From the IMG/VR virus record IMGVR_UViG_3300032116_000407, positions 1 through 44,311 of that record: a stretch of 44,311 bases of DNA. The stretch is one strand, 5' to 3'. A program made the translations under genes and the position numbers. The DNA is from a virus. Below are positions 27,746 to 35,411 of this stretch, piece by piece (position 1 is the stretch's first letter; every line of letters starts with the position of its first letter). The notes beneath the pieces are model-generated. The model saw only the letters and a program-made list of their open reading frames with translations, made no database searches and was not told the DNA's origin.

Positions 27746-29268
27746 TGGCTACCGCGCTCAAGACTCAGTACGAGGCGGAGTTTCCGAAGCGCGAACCGTT
27801 CCTCCGCAGGGCCAGGCAGTACGCGGAACTCACCGTTCCGTCGCTGCTTCCACCTATGGGGCACAACTTCACCTCGGACCTTCCTGAGCCCTACAACGAG
27901 TTCGGCGGAGACGCCGTACCGTATCTGGCCTCGAAATTCCTGCTCGCGCTCCTTCCGCCTAATGAACTGGCGGCCAGGCTCGAAGTGAGCAACGAAGTCT
28001 TGCTGGCTTCCGGCAAGACCGAGACCCCTCCCGACGTGGAGAGCGGTCTCGCAAAATCTGAACTCCTGATTCGCAAGGAGGTCGAGCGCCTTCACTGGCG
28101 CGAGGCGACCTACCTCACGATTCAACTCCTGCTCGTCACCGGCTCCGCTTGCGAGGTCATGACGCCTGACGCCCTCATCAAGGTATTCAGGCTCGACCAG
28201 TTCGTAACCGTCCGCGACGCGGTGGGTAAGATGGTCAAGACCATCACGCTCGAAGAGATGCACCCTTCGACCGTCCCTGAAGAACTCCAGTGGATGATCG
28301 ATCCGGCCGTAGCCAAGGACCCGAACGGGACCGTCGAGCTTTACACCGGATGGTTCCGCCAACCGGACGGGCGCTACAAGACCTACCAGGAACTCAACGG
28401 CAAGCGCGTCCCCAAGTCGCTCGGCTACTACGATGAGGACACCCTCAACGTGTGGTGTCCGCGGTGGGCCGCCGTCCCGAAGGAGAACTACGGCCGCTCG
28501 AAGATCGAGGAGCACATCGGCGCCTTCCGCACCCTTGAGAACGCCTCAAGGTCGGTCGTAGAGGGCATCGCTATGGCGTCCCGGCACATCACTCTGGTGA
28601 GCCCGAACGCCGCTGGCGGAAACCTTCGCGCCCGCATCGCCAAGGCGAACAACGGGGCCGTGCTCTCCGGACGCGAAGAAGACGTGAAGATGTTGAAGTT
28701 CGAGAACATCAACGGCGTCGAGCTTGCGGATCAAACCGTCGTGCGAGTCACGCAGAAGTTGGCCGCCGCGTTCCTCAAATCAGGAGACATGCGCCGGGAT
28801 GCGGAGCGTGTCACCGCAGAGGAAATTCGCATGCTGGCCCAAGAGATCGAATCCGGTCTCGGCGGCGCCTACACGCTGCTCGCCTCTAACCTCATGGCAC
28901 CCCGCTTCAACCGCCTCATCTACCTGATGAAGAAGTCGAAGCGTCTCCCTGACTGGCCGAAGAAGACCATCAACGTCACCCTCACCACCGGCATCGCCGC
29001 TCTGGGTCGGGCGGCCGACGCGCAGAAGTACGCTGAAGCGCTCGGCGTGGTGGTCAAGCTCCCGGAGCAGTATCAGGCGCGGGTCAAGGACGGCGACCTC
29101 CTCAAAGGATGGTTCACCGCTCGTGGGCTCCCGGCAATGGTCAAGACCGACGCCGAGATGCAACAAGAGATGCAGCAGCGCATGGCGATGGAGGCCGCCC
29201 AAGCAGGGGCGACCGCTGGCGCCGAGGCCGTAGGCACTTCCGCGGCCCAACCCCAACCTACTGAGTAA
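27745..29268 (+). CDS. Portal (head-tail connector, T7 gp8-like)
   Basis: A 507-aa portal subunit, forming the dodecameric vertex for DNA entry and tail attachment. The start has the typical FPKREPFLRRARQYAELTVPS, followed by LLPPNELAARLEV and a stem/wing region (NYGRSKIEEHIGAFRTLENAS, then ERVTAEEIRMLAQEIE, a conserved T7-portal stretch). The C-terminus is Gln/Ala/Met-rich. Length is close to T7 gp8 (536 aa). The TAATG start and stop overlaps link it to the small upstream gene and the scaffold gene. Confidence 0.95.
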   Translation: MATALKTQYEAEFPKREPFLRRARQYAELTVPSLLPPMGHNFTSDLPEPYNEFGGDAVPYLASKFLLALLPPNELAARLEVSNEVLLASGKTETPPDVESGLAKSELLIRKEVERLHWREATYLTIQLLLVTGSACEVMTPDALIKVFRLDQFVTVRDAVGKMVKTITLEEMHPSTVPEELQWMIDPAVAKDPNGTVELYTGWFRQPDGRYKTYQELNGKRVPKSLGYYDEDTLNVWCPRWAAVPKENYGRSKIEEHIGAFRTLENASRSVVEGIAMASRHITLVSPNAAGGNLRARIAKANNGAVLSGREEDVKMLKFENINGVELADQTVVRVTQKLAAAFLKSGDMRRDAERVTAEEIRMLAQEIESGLGGAYTLLASNLMAPRFNRLIYLMKKSKRLPDWPKKTINVTLTTGIAALGRAADAQKYAEALGVVVKLPEQYQARVKDGDLLKGWFTARGLPAMVKTDAEMQQEMQQRMAMEAAQAGATAGAEAVGTSAAQPQPTE

Positions 29269-30086
29269 TGCCAGACCAAACCCAAACGCAAGACACCAAG
29301 CAGTCGCCCGCCCCCGGTTCCGACGAATATAAGGCCCAAATGGCGGCCCTGTACGACAACCAGGGTGGCACCAAGGACACCTCCGCGCAGGCCCAAGACT
29401 TCAAGCCCCAACGCCCCGAGTGGGTGGAGGAGCAGTTCTGGGACGCGGAGAAGGGGCAAGTCAACACCGAGGCGCTCGCTAAGAGCTACAAGGAGTTGCG
29501 CACCAAGATGTCCTCAGGCGGCGCCAAAGAGGGCGGCCAGCAGGCGGCCCAGAGCGGGGACGGAAAGCCCCAATCCGGGGCCGAACAAGCCGTCGCCGCA
29601 GCGGGTCTCGACTTCAACCAACTAGGTACGAAGATCAGTTCCGCAGGGGACATCGAAGAGACCGACTATGCGGCCCTCGAAAAGGTCGGCATCCCGCGCG
29701 GCGAAGTGCAGAACTACGTCCGGCTCATCAAGGCCGAGGCGGAGCGCGTGAAGCAGGACGCCTACAAGGAAGTGGGCGGCCAGCAAAACTTCGACGCCAT
29801 CATGGCGAAGGCGAAGGCCGAACTCTCGCCCGACGAGAAGACAGCCCTGAACACCCTCCTCGCGGGTGAAGGCACGAGGAAGGCCGCGTTGCAGACACTC
29901 AAGCAGCGCTTCATGCCGGACGATGGTGAGCCTCAAGGCCAACTTGACGGCGGCTCTCCGGCCGGCGGAGCGGGCGGCTATCCGTCCCTCGCGCAGCAGA
30001 CCGCAGCGATCAACGATCCGCGGTACAAAACAGACCCGGCTTACCGGGCGCAAGTGCGTCAACGAATCGCCCTCTCCCGGTTCTAA
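29268..30086 (+). CDS. Capsid assembly scaffold (T7 gp9-like)
   Basis: A 272-aa acidic, Gln/Ala/Gly-rich protein that guides procapsid assembly and is absent from mature virions. Motifs include RPEWVEEQFWD near residue 48, AKSYKELR, and the C-terminal DPRYKTDPAYRAQVRQRI, which resembles the T7 gp9 end that binds the capsid shell. Its one-base overlap with the portal gene and its size fit the family. It is followed by an unusually long non-coding region before the capsid gene. Confidence 0.92.
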   Translation: MPDQTQTQDTKQSPAPGSDEYKAQMAALYDNQGGTKDTSAQAQDFKPQRPEWVEEQFWDAEKGQVNTEALAKSYKELRTKMSSGGAKEGGQQAAQSGDGKPQSGAEQAVAAAGLDFNQLGTKISSAGDIEETDYAALEKVGIPRGEVQNYVRLIKAEAERVKQDAYKEVGGQQNFDAIMAKAKAELSPDEKTALNTLLAGEGTRKAALQTLKQRFMPDDGEPQGQLDGGSPAGGAGGYPSLAQQTAAINDPRYKTDPAYRAQVRQRIALSRF

Positions 30087-30793
30087 GCCGCGGACACCTC
30101 AGAAGGGTGTCCCAGTGCGCACCCCAGTGCTCATCTCCCGATCCTAGCGCGTCTCATCAACGGCAGGGGATCAATGAGGACACCTCAGGTGATTCCTGAG
30201 GCTCGTTACTGCTCCATCCCGGCATGGCCGGAGCCAGGCGCGTATCGACGGGCGGCAAGAGACGCCCCACTGGGACACCCTTCTGAACAATGGGCCGTAT
30301 CGTCTAACTCTAAAGAACGCCGACTATCGGCAGTGATGAAGGTGAGAATCCTTCTGCGGCTCCCAGTATTCGCTGGATCATCTAAGCAAGACCCGTCGTG
30401 AATAACGGACGGGAATCCGGGACGATCCCGGTCCGGCGTCCTGGCGTGTGCCGGTAGGGGCCTCGTACCTACCAACATTCTTTACCGCAGGGGTCCTCCC
30501 TGCGCCCACGTTACGCCGTCCTGGCGTCAACGCATATCTCCCCTTTGCAGTTCCGCGTGTTGCCCGCTACGGCCGCACGCAATAGGCGTCACACGACGAA
30601 AGCGACGTAGCGGTTGCTTCGGTCGTTTGATCCCTAGACCACGCAGGTAGCTCTTGGCCCGTTCTCGGACGGACAACCCTGAGCGAGCGCTCAAGTCGAA
30701 GCCCTCCGTGGCGCACCCGCGCAAGCCTTCCCCGGCGAGCCGTGCGCTGTCTCTACCTGTTTTGCCTCCTGCAACGGGAGGTATGGAAATCAA
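30087..30793 (+). ncRNA. Large structured non-coding RNA candidate between scaffold and capsid genes
   Basis: No plausible gene is found in 707 bases of an otherwise packed genome. A perfect 19-bp inverted repeat (30099-30117 with 30268-30286) closes a multibranch domain holding hairpins 30183-30201 (CCTCAGG/CCTGAGG), 30211-30234 and 30250-30267. Downstream are perfect stems at 30319-30331, 30338-30354, 30363-30376, 30392-30413, 30417-30431, 30433-30454, 30453-30473, 30487-30503, 30513-30527 and 30564-30613. Three hairpins share the loop sequence GTCCT. GGTGTCC at 30106-30112 can alternatively pair with GGACACC at 30092-30098, giving two exclusive folds. It may be an independent large RNA or a long capsid-mRNA leader. 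Confidence 0.6.
30765..30781 (+). promoter_or_regulatory. Hairpin masking the capsid ribosome site
   Basis: CCTCC (30765-30769) pairs with GGAGG (30777-30781), the Shine-Dalgarno of the capsid gene, 12 bases before its ATG. This could tune capsid translation or couple it to folding of the upstream RNA. Confidence 0.45.
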
Positions 30794-31780
30794 ATGGCAT
30801 TCTCAGCAGTCGCCTCGGCTCCGGCCAGGTTTGGTGACGGCCAAGGCGCACTCGATTCGCGGAACCTTTTCCTAAAGGTCTTCGGCGGTGAAGTCTTCGC
30901 GGCCTTCAGCGAAGCTGTCCTGACGCTCGACAAGCACAACATTCGCACCCTGAACTCGGGCAAGTCGGCCCAGTTCCCGAAGACCTGGAAAGCGATCTCC
31001 GAGTACCACCTCGCGGGTCAAGAGATGATCGGCAACGACATCGACACGACCGAAGTCACCATCACGGTGGACGGTCTGCTCGTGGCGCACGTCGGCATCT
31101 ACGACTTCGACGAACTGATGTCGCACTTCGAAGTCTCCTCGCAGTACAGCAAGGAACTCGGCCTGGCCCTCGCCAAGACCTTCGACAGGAACGTCTTCCG
31201 CACGATCATCCGCGCTGCGCGTACCGCCGCTGACGGTCCCTTCCCCGGCGGCAACGTCGTGACCGACGCTGCGCTCACCGCGACCGGCACCATCGACGGC
31301 AAGGCTTGGATCGATGCGATCCGCACCGCGAACATCGCCCTGTTCAACAAGGATGTCCCCGAGGACATGCCGCGTTACATGGCCGTGAACGCCAACGTGT
31401 TCGATGCGATCAAGTACGCGAAGGACGCGAACGGCCGGTATCTGGCGCTCCAGAAGGAACTCAATGTCACCGGCAACGGCGGCATCGACAAGCGCGTGCA
31501 GAGCCTTGAGATCGAGGGCGTGGAAATCTATCGCTCGCGTCTCCTGCCGAACACCAACGAGACTTCGGACACCACGGTGTACACGAAGTACCGCGCCAAC
31601 TACGCGACCACGACCGGCGTCCTCTGGACCCCGATGTCTGTCGGTACGGTGAAGCTCCGCGACATCACGATGGAATCCTTCCGCGACGTTCGTCGTCAGG
31701 AAGACTTCATGGTGGCCTCGATGGCTTCCGGTTCGGACCCGCTCCGTTCCGAGTGCGCAGTGGAGTTCAAGACCTCGTAA
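30794..31780 (+). CDS. Major capsid protein (T7 gp10-like)
   Basis: A 328-aa HK97-fold shell protein. The N-arm and first domain carry LFLKVFGGEVFAAFSEA and SGKSAQFPKTW, nearly the same as the T7 gp10 stretch LFLKVFGGEVLTAFART and SGKSAQFP; then TVDGLLVAHVGIYDFDELM. Length is close to gp10A (345 aa). The gene is preceded by the structured non-coding region and followed by the strongest terminator of the window, consistent with very high expression. There is no evident gp10B-type frameshift extension. Confidence 0.97.
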   Translation: MAFSAVASAPARFGDGQGALDSRNLFLKVFGGEVFAAFSEAVLTLDKHNIRTLNSGKSAQFPKTWKAISEYHLAGQEMIGNDIDTTEVTITVDGLLVAHVGIYDFDELMSHFEVSSQYSKELGLALAKTFDRNVFRTIIRAARTAADGPFPGGNVVTDAALTATGTIDGKAWIDAIRTANIALFNKDVPEDMPRYMAVNANVFDAIKYAKDANGRYLALQKELNVTGNGGIDKRVQSLEIEGVEIYRSRLLPNTNETSDTTVYTKYRANYATTTGVLWTPMSVGTVKLRDITMESFRDVRRQEDFMVASMASGSDPLRSECAVEFKTS

Positions 31781-31800
31781 TCGAGGCACCGCAGTACCCC

Positions 31801-31838
31801 AAGAGCCTGGCCGAGTCGTATCGGTCGGGCTCTTTTTT
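31801..31838 (+). terminator. Strong intrinsic terminator after the capsid gene
   Basis: AGAGCCTGGCCGA pairs with TCGGTCGGGCTCT over 13 bp, including two G-U wobbles, with loop GTCGTA, followed directly by six T. The place is equivalent to T7 Tphi, which also follows the capsid gene and partly terminates phage polymerase. Confidence 0.9.
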
Positions 31839-31854
31839 CTTCTCAGGAACCATC

Positions 31855-32172
31855 ATGGCATTCCCCCACATTCGCAAGTTTCTGTACCAGAACCCTACCT
31901 CTGGCAACTACTACGAGGTGTCTCTGGAGCAACAAGCGTCGGGCGCGGTCAACGGCAAGGGCCTCCGGCTCGGCACGAACAAGATCAACTCCGACCCGGA
32001 TCACGACAACACCAAGATCAGCTTCGTCGTCCTCACCGCAAACCTGGCCGCAGTGATGGGTGTCGAGGACGCGGAGACCTGGCGCAACGCAACCTTCTTG
32101 TCCACCGCCGCGATCTACAACGCATCCAACCCGGCTGGCGCGGGCGCACTTCTGTCCACCCTTCTGACCTAA
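31855..32172 (+). CDS. Unknown small structural-type protein after the capsid gene
   Basis: A 105-aa protein starting at ATG 31855 in the context AGGAACCATC; longer in-frame extensions upstream run through the terminator. It has beta-rich parts (NYYEVSLEQQASG), an ISFVVLTANLAAV strand and an Ala-rich C-terminus. Genes at this place in T7-like phages often encode minor capsid, decoration or head-completion proteins; the assignment is positional only. Confidence 0.55.
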   Translation: MAFPHIRKFLYQNPTSGNYYEVSLEQQASGAVNGKGLRLGTNKINSDPDHDNTKISFVVLTANLAAVMGVEDAETWRNATFLSTAAIYNASNPAGAGALLSTLLT

Positions 32173-32175
32173 CGC

Positions 32176-32778
32176 ATGGCCGCCCTTCCGAAGCTCGATG
32201 CGGTCAACATCGTGCTCGGCGCGGGGACCGGCGAAAGCCCGGTCTCTACGCTGAGTTCTGGACTGGGCGATGCCGAACTGGCGGAGCGCGTCCTAGATGA
32301 AGTGGACCGCGATGTGCAAGCCATCGGCTTTCACTGCAACACCGAGTTCAGCGTCACGTTGACGCGCGACTCCGTCACCAACACTATTTCGGTCCCCGCC
32401 AACACCTTGAGCGTGGACCCTGCCGAGGACACAGAGTTCGAGGACCTGAACATCACGCAACGTGGTGGCACCCTCTACGACCTCGACAACCACACCAACG
32501 TGTTCACCCAGAACATCCAGGTGGACATCGTCTACAAGCTGGACTTCGAGGACCTCCCGTACCACATCGCGTACTACATCGCGCAGCGGGCCGCTCGGAC
32601 CTACCAGCAGCGCAACCTCGGGTCGCAAGTTCTGGACGCCGCAGAGACCCGCGAAGAGCAGGCCGCAAGGGAGCGCATGGAGGAGAAGGAAGAGCAGCTT
32701 GACGACTACAACGTCCTGCGTGACTCCCGCTCCGTCGCCCTGGTCTCGTACCGCAAGAACCGTTACGTAGGAAGGTAA
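32176..32778 (+). CDS. Tail tubular protein A (T7 gp11-like)
   Basis: A 200-aa adaptor that links the portal to the nozzle. Typical features: LDAVNIVLGAGTGESPVSTL near the start, a LAERVLDEVDRDVQAIGFHCNTE helix and strand, the region YDLDNHTNVF, and a C-terminal helix with QRNLGSQVLDAAETREEQ and EKEEQLDDYNVL. T7 gp11 is 196 aa. It is followed directly by the gp12-like gene with no spacer. Confidence 0.95.
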   Translation: MAALPKLDAVNIVLGAGTGESPVSTLSSGLGDAELAERVLDEVDRDVQAIGFHCNTEFSVTLTRDSVTNTISVPANTLSVDPAEDTEFEDLNITQRGGTLYDLDNHTNVFTQNIQVDIVYKLDFEDLPYHIAYYIAQRAARTYQQRNLGSQVLDAAETREEQAARERMEEKEEQLDDYNVLRDSRSVALVSYRKNRYVGR

Positions 32779-34845
32779 ATGGGAAAGCTCGTCGAACAAC
32801 CGCTGAAGACGTTCTTCAACGGTGTGTCGCGGCAACCGGCAAACGTGCGCCTCGCCAATCAGCTTGAGGAGGCGGACAACGTCATGCCGTCCGTCGTCTC
32901 AGGCGGATTCGAGAAGCGGCCGGCTACGCAGCACATCCGGACGCTCTCAGAGTTGTCGGCGGCCAACAACACCTTCGCGCACTTCATCAATCGGGACGCG
33001 AACGAGCAGTACCTCGTGACGATAACGTCTGGAGTGCTGCGAGTATTCAGGTTGACCGATGGCGTCGCACAGACGGTGAACGCACCCGCGGCCGACGCTA
33101 CAACCTACATTACGTCCGCCACTCCGGACACCGTGTTCCGCGCCACCACCGTGGCCGACAACACGATCATCACCAACACCGCCAAGGTGACGGCCCTCGC
33201 GGCGGCCGGAAGCGGGACGATCACCGGCACTCGGCAGACGTTCGCCGCCCTGCCGGCGGCATCCGGCTCCACCGGGCAGATTTGGAAGGTGAGCGGGGAC
33301 CAAGGGTCGGACTTCTCGGCCTACTTCGTGCAGTCGGACGGAAGTGTCTGGAACGAGGTGGCTGCCCCGAACGCGGCCAACGCCTTCGACAAGACCTCGC
33401 TCCCATACCGCCTGGTGCGGAACTCCGGCGGCGACTGGACCCTGGCGCAGGCCCCCTGGACCGACCGTTCGGCCGGCGATGCGACCTCCGTTCCGCCGCC
33501 GCTGTTCATTGGCAAGACGATTGCGGACGCGACCTACTTCCGCGGCCGTGTCGGGCTCCTCGGGGACGAGTACGTCTACTTCTCCCAAGCCGGCGACGCC
33601 TTCAATCTGTGGCCGGAGCACGCCTACACGAACATCGCTTCGGACCCCATAGAGCTATCCGCAGGGAACACCTCGGTGAACTTGCTCAAGTGGGCCGTTC
33701 CGTTCCGCAAGGCGCTCTTCCTCACGTCCGACAATGCGCAGTTCGAAGTGGGCGGCGAAGGGAAGCTCACGCCGGACACGGCGACGATGGACGAGACCAC
33801 GCGCTACCAGATCGATGCCGGCGCCAGGCCCGCCCTGATGGGCGATCAGCTTTACTTCGTCGGCAAGGCGCAAGGACGCGCCGCGGTCTACGAGTATTAC
33901 TACAACGGCGACTCGTTCTCCAACGTGGCCGCTGAGGTGTCCAAGCACGTCGAAGGCTACATCCCCGGAGACATGGTGCGCATCTCCGCGTCCACCCTCG
34001 GCAACCGTGTGTTCTTCCTGTCGAACCAGGAGCGCAACAACCTGTACGTCTACACGTCGTACTGGAACGGGACCGAGAAGGTTCAGAGCGCGTGGAGCCG
34101 GTATCAACTCGGGACCTCTACGGGCGTCGCCTCCATCGTGGCCGCCCAAGTGATTGGCGACTACGTGTACGCGCTCGTCAAGCGGAACAACGTCGAGATG
34201 GCGCTGGAGCGCTTCCCGGTGTCCACCGAAGTGGCCCCCGCAGGGCTCGGCTTCGCACCTCTCCTGGACCGCCGCTTCGTCGCCACCGGGGTCTACGACG
34301 CCGTCAACGACTGGACCACCTGGACCGTCCCGTACACCCACGCGAACGACGTTCAGATCGTCCTTGGGACCGCCTTCACGGGCAAGGTTGGGAAGCGCTT
34401 GTCTAATCTCACCTACCCCACCACGACCTCCGTCCGCGTCTCTGGGGACTACTCGGCGGGCAGTGCGTATCTCGGAACGCCATACACGATGTCGGCCGAA
34501 CTGTCGGCACAGTACGTGCGAAACCAAGAGACCGGCGCTGCGTCCACCGAAGGGGTCTGCATCATGCGGACCATGACGATCAACTTCAAGGACTCCGGCT
34601 ACATCCAGGCGACGGTGACTCCCAAGGCCCGCGCTGCGAAGACCTTCAAGATGTCCGGAAAGGTGCTCGGGGACGCCCTCGTTGTCGGCGCCGCCGGCAT
34701 CGTGGAGCGCGGCTCCTTCCGGTTCCGCGTGGACTCCCGCTCGGACACCGCTCAGATCGTCATCTCGAACGACACGCCGTACCCCTCCGTCATCACAAGC
34801 GGGCACTGGGTCGGGTTCTACAACAACATTCCCAAGCAAGGGTAG
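32779..34845 (+). CDS. Tail tubular protein B / nozzle (T7 gp12-like)
   Basis: A 688-aa beta-rich nozzle protein. The N-terminus KTFFNGVSRQPANVRLANQL with VSGGFEKRPATQHI is the hallmark of gp12-type proteins; YFRGRVGLLGDEYVYFS and NLLKWAVPFRKALFLTSD follow, with a Thr/Gly-rich beta C-terminus. The size is a little under T7 gp12 (794 aa). It closes the tail and carries fibre attachment sites. It starts immediately after the gp11-like stop. Confidence 0.95.
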   Translation: MGKLVEQPLKTFFNGVSRQPANVRLANQLEEADNVMPSVVSGGFEKRPATQHIRTLSELSAANNTFAHFINRDANEQYLVTITSGVLRVFRLTDGVAQTVNAPAADATTYITSATPDTVFRATTVADNTIITNTAKVTALAAAGSGTITGTRQTFAALPAASGSTGQIWKVSGDQGSDFSAYFVQSDGSVWNEVAAPNAANAFDKTSLPYRLVRNSGGDWTLAQAPWTDRSAGDATSVPPPLFIGKTIADATYFRGRVGLLGDEYVYFSQAGDAFNLWPEHAYTNIASDPIELSAGNTSVNLLKWAVPFRKALFLTSDNAQFEVGGEGKLTPDTATMDETTRYQIDAGARPALMGDQLYFVGKAQGRAAVYEYYYNGDSFSNVAAEVSKHVEGYIPGDMVRISASTLGNRVFFLSNQERNNLYVYTSYWNGTEKVQSAWSRYQLGTSTGVASIVAAQVIGDYVYALVKRNNVEMALERFPVSTEVAPAGLGFAPLLDRRFVATGVYDAVNDWTTWTVPYTHANDVQIVLGTAFTGKVGKRLSNLTYPTTTSVRVSGDYSAGSAYLGTPYTMSAELSAQYVRNQETGAASTEGVCIMRTMTINFKDSGYIQATVTPKARAAKTFKMSGKVLGDALVVGAAGIVERGSFRFRVDSRSDTAQIVISNDTPYPSVITSGHWVGFYNNIPKQG

Positions 34846-34847
34846 TC

Positions 34848-35402
34848 ATGAGCTTTGCAGCCATCGCCACGGCCTTCCAGGTCGTGTCGTCGCTCGCGCA
34901 GGCGAGCATGAAGCAGGACGCCTACGCCGCGGAAAGCCAACGGATCGCGCAGAACAACGCGAACGCGCAGGCGGAGTACACGCGGCAGCAGCAAGCCTCC
35001 GCGGACGCCGCTGCTCAGGAGCGGTCCGACCGCATGCGGGAGGCCGAGAAGGAACTCGGTCTCGCCCGCGTGGCGGCGGCGGAAGGGGCGGGGACCATCT
35101 CGATGGCCGCCTACAAGGACCTCGCCTACACGGCCGGCCTCGATCTGTCGCGGATCAACTCGAACCTCAAGGGTCGGGTGGACTCGATACAGGCGTCGAA
35201 GACTGCCGCCGCGCAGAGCGCCTCGGACCAGATCGCGTCCAACGCAAGGGCCTCCGAAGCGGCCGGCATGGGGGGCATCCTCGGGGCTGTCGGCGCGGGA
35301 GCCAACTACCTCGCCAAGGGCGAAGCCCGCACGGCCGCCGAGAACGCGGCCAAGAACAAAACCTCAGTCACGGGCGGTCTCGACTTCCTGTCCATCGGAT
35401 AA
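34848..35402 (+). CDS. Internal virion protein (T7 gp14-like)
   Basis: A 184-aa Ala/Gln-rich protein with a hydrophobic start (FAAIATAFQVVSSLAQA) and a long helical stretch (AEYTRQQQASADAAAQERSD). In T7 gp14 is ejected into the outer membrane as part of the DNA-translocating channel. It is placed as expected between the nozzle and the gp15-like gene. Similarity is in pattern and synteny. Confidence 0.85.
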   Translation: MSFAAIATAFQVVSSLAQASMKQDAYAAESQRIAQNNANAQAEYTRQQQASADAAAQERSDRMREAEKELGLARVAAAEGAGTISMAAYKDLAYTAGLDLSRINSNLKGRVDSIQASKTAAAQSASDQIASNARASEAAGMGGILGAVGAGANYLAKGEARTAAENAAKNKTSVTGGLDFLSIG

Positions 35403-35411
35403 CGGAGCAGC

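Noticed and set aside
30300-30480. Hammerhead ribozyme or group I intron in the structured RNA
   Set aside because: A GTGATGA sequence near 30334 lacks the full hammerhead core (CTGATGA with a matching GAAA), and no group I P7 core was found. The flanking scaffold and capsid genes are complete, so splicing is not needed.
30206-30793. Minus-strand frames of 90 and 88 aa in the capsid upstream region
   Set aside because: Composition is Arg/Gly/Ser-rich without domain pattern, and dense hairpins with non-coding character explain the region better.
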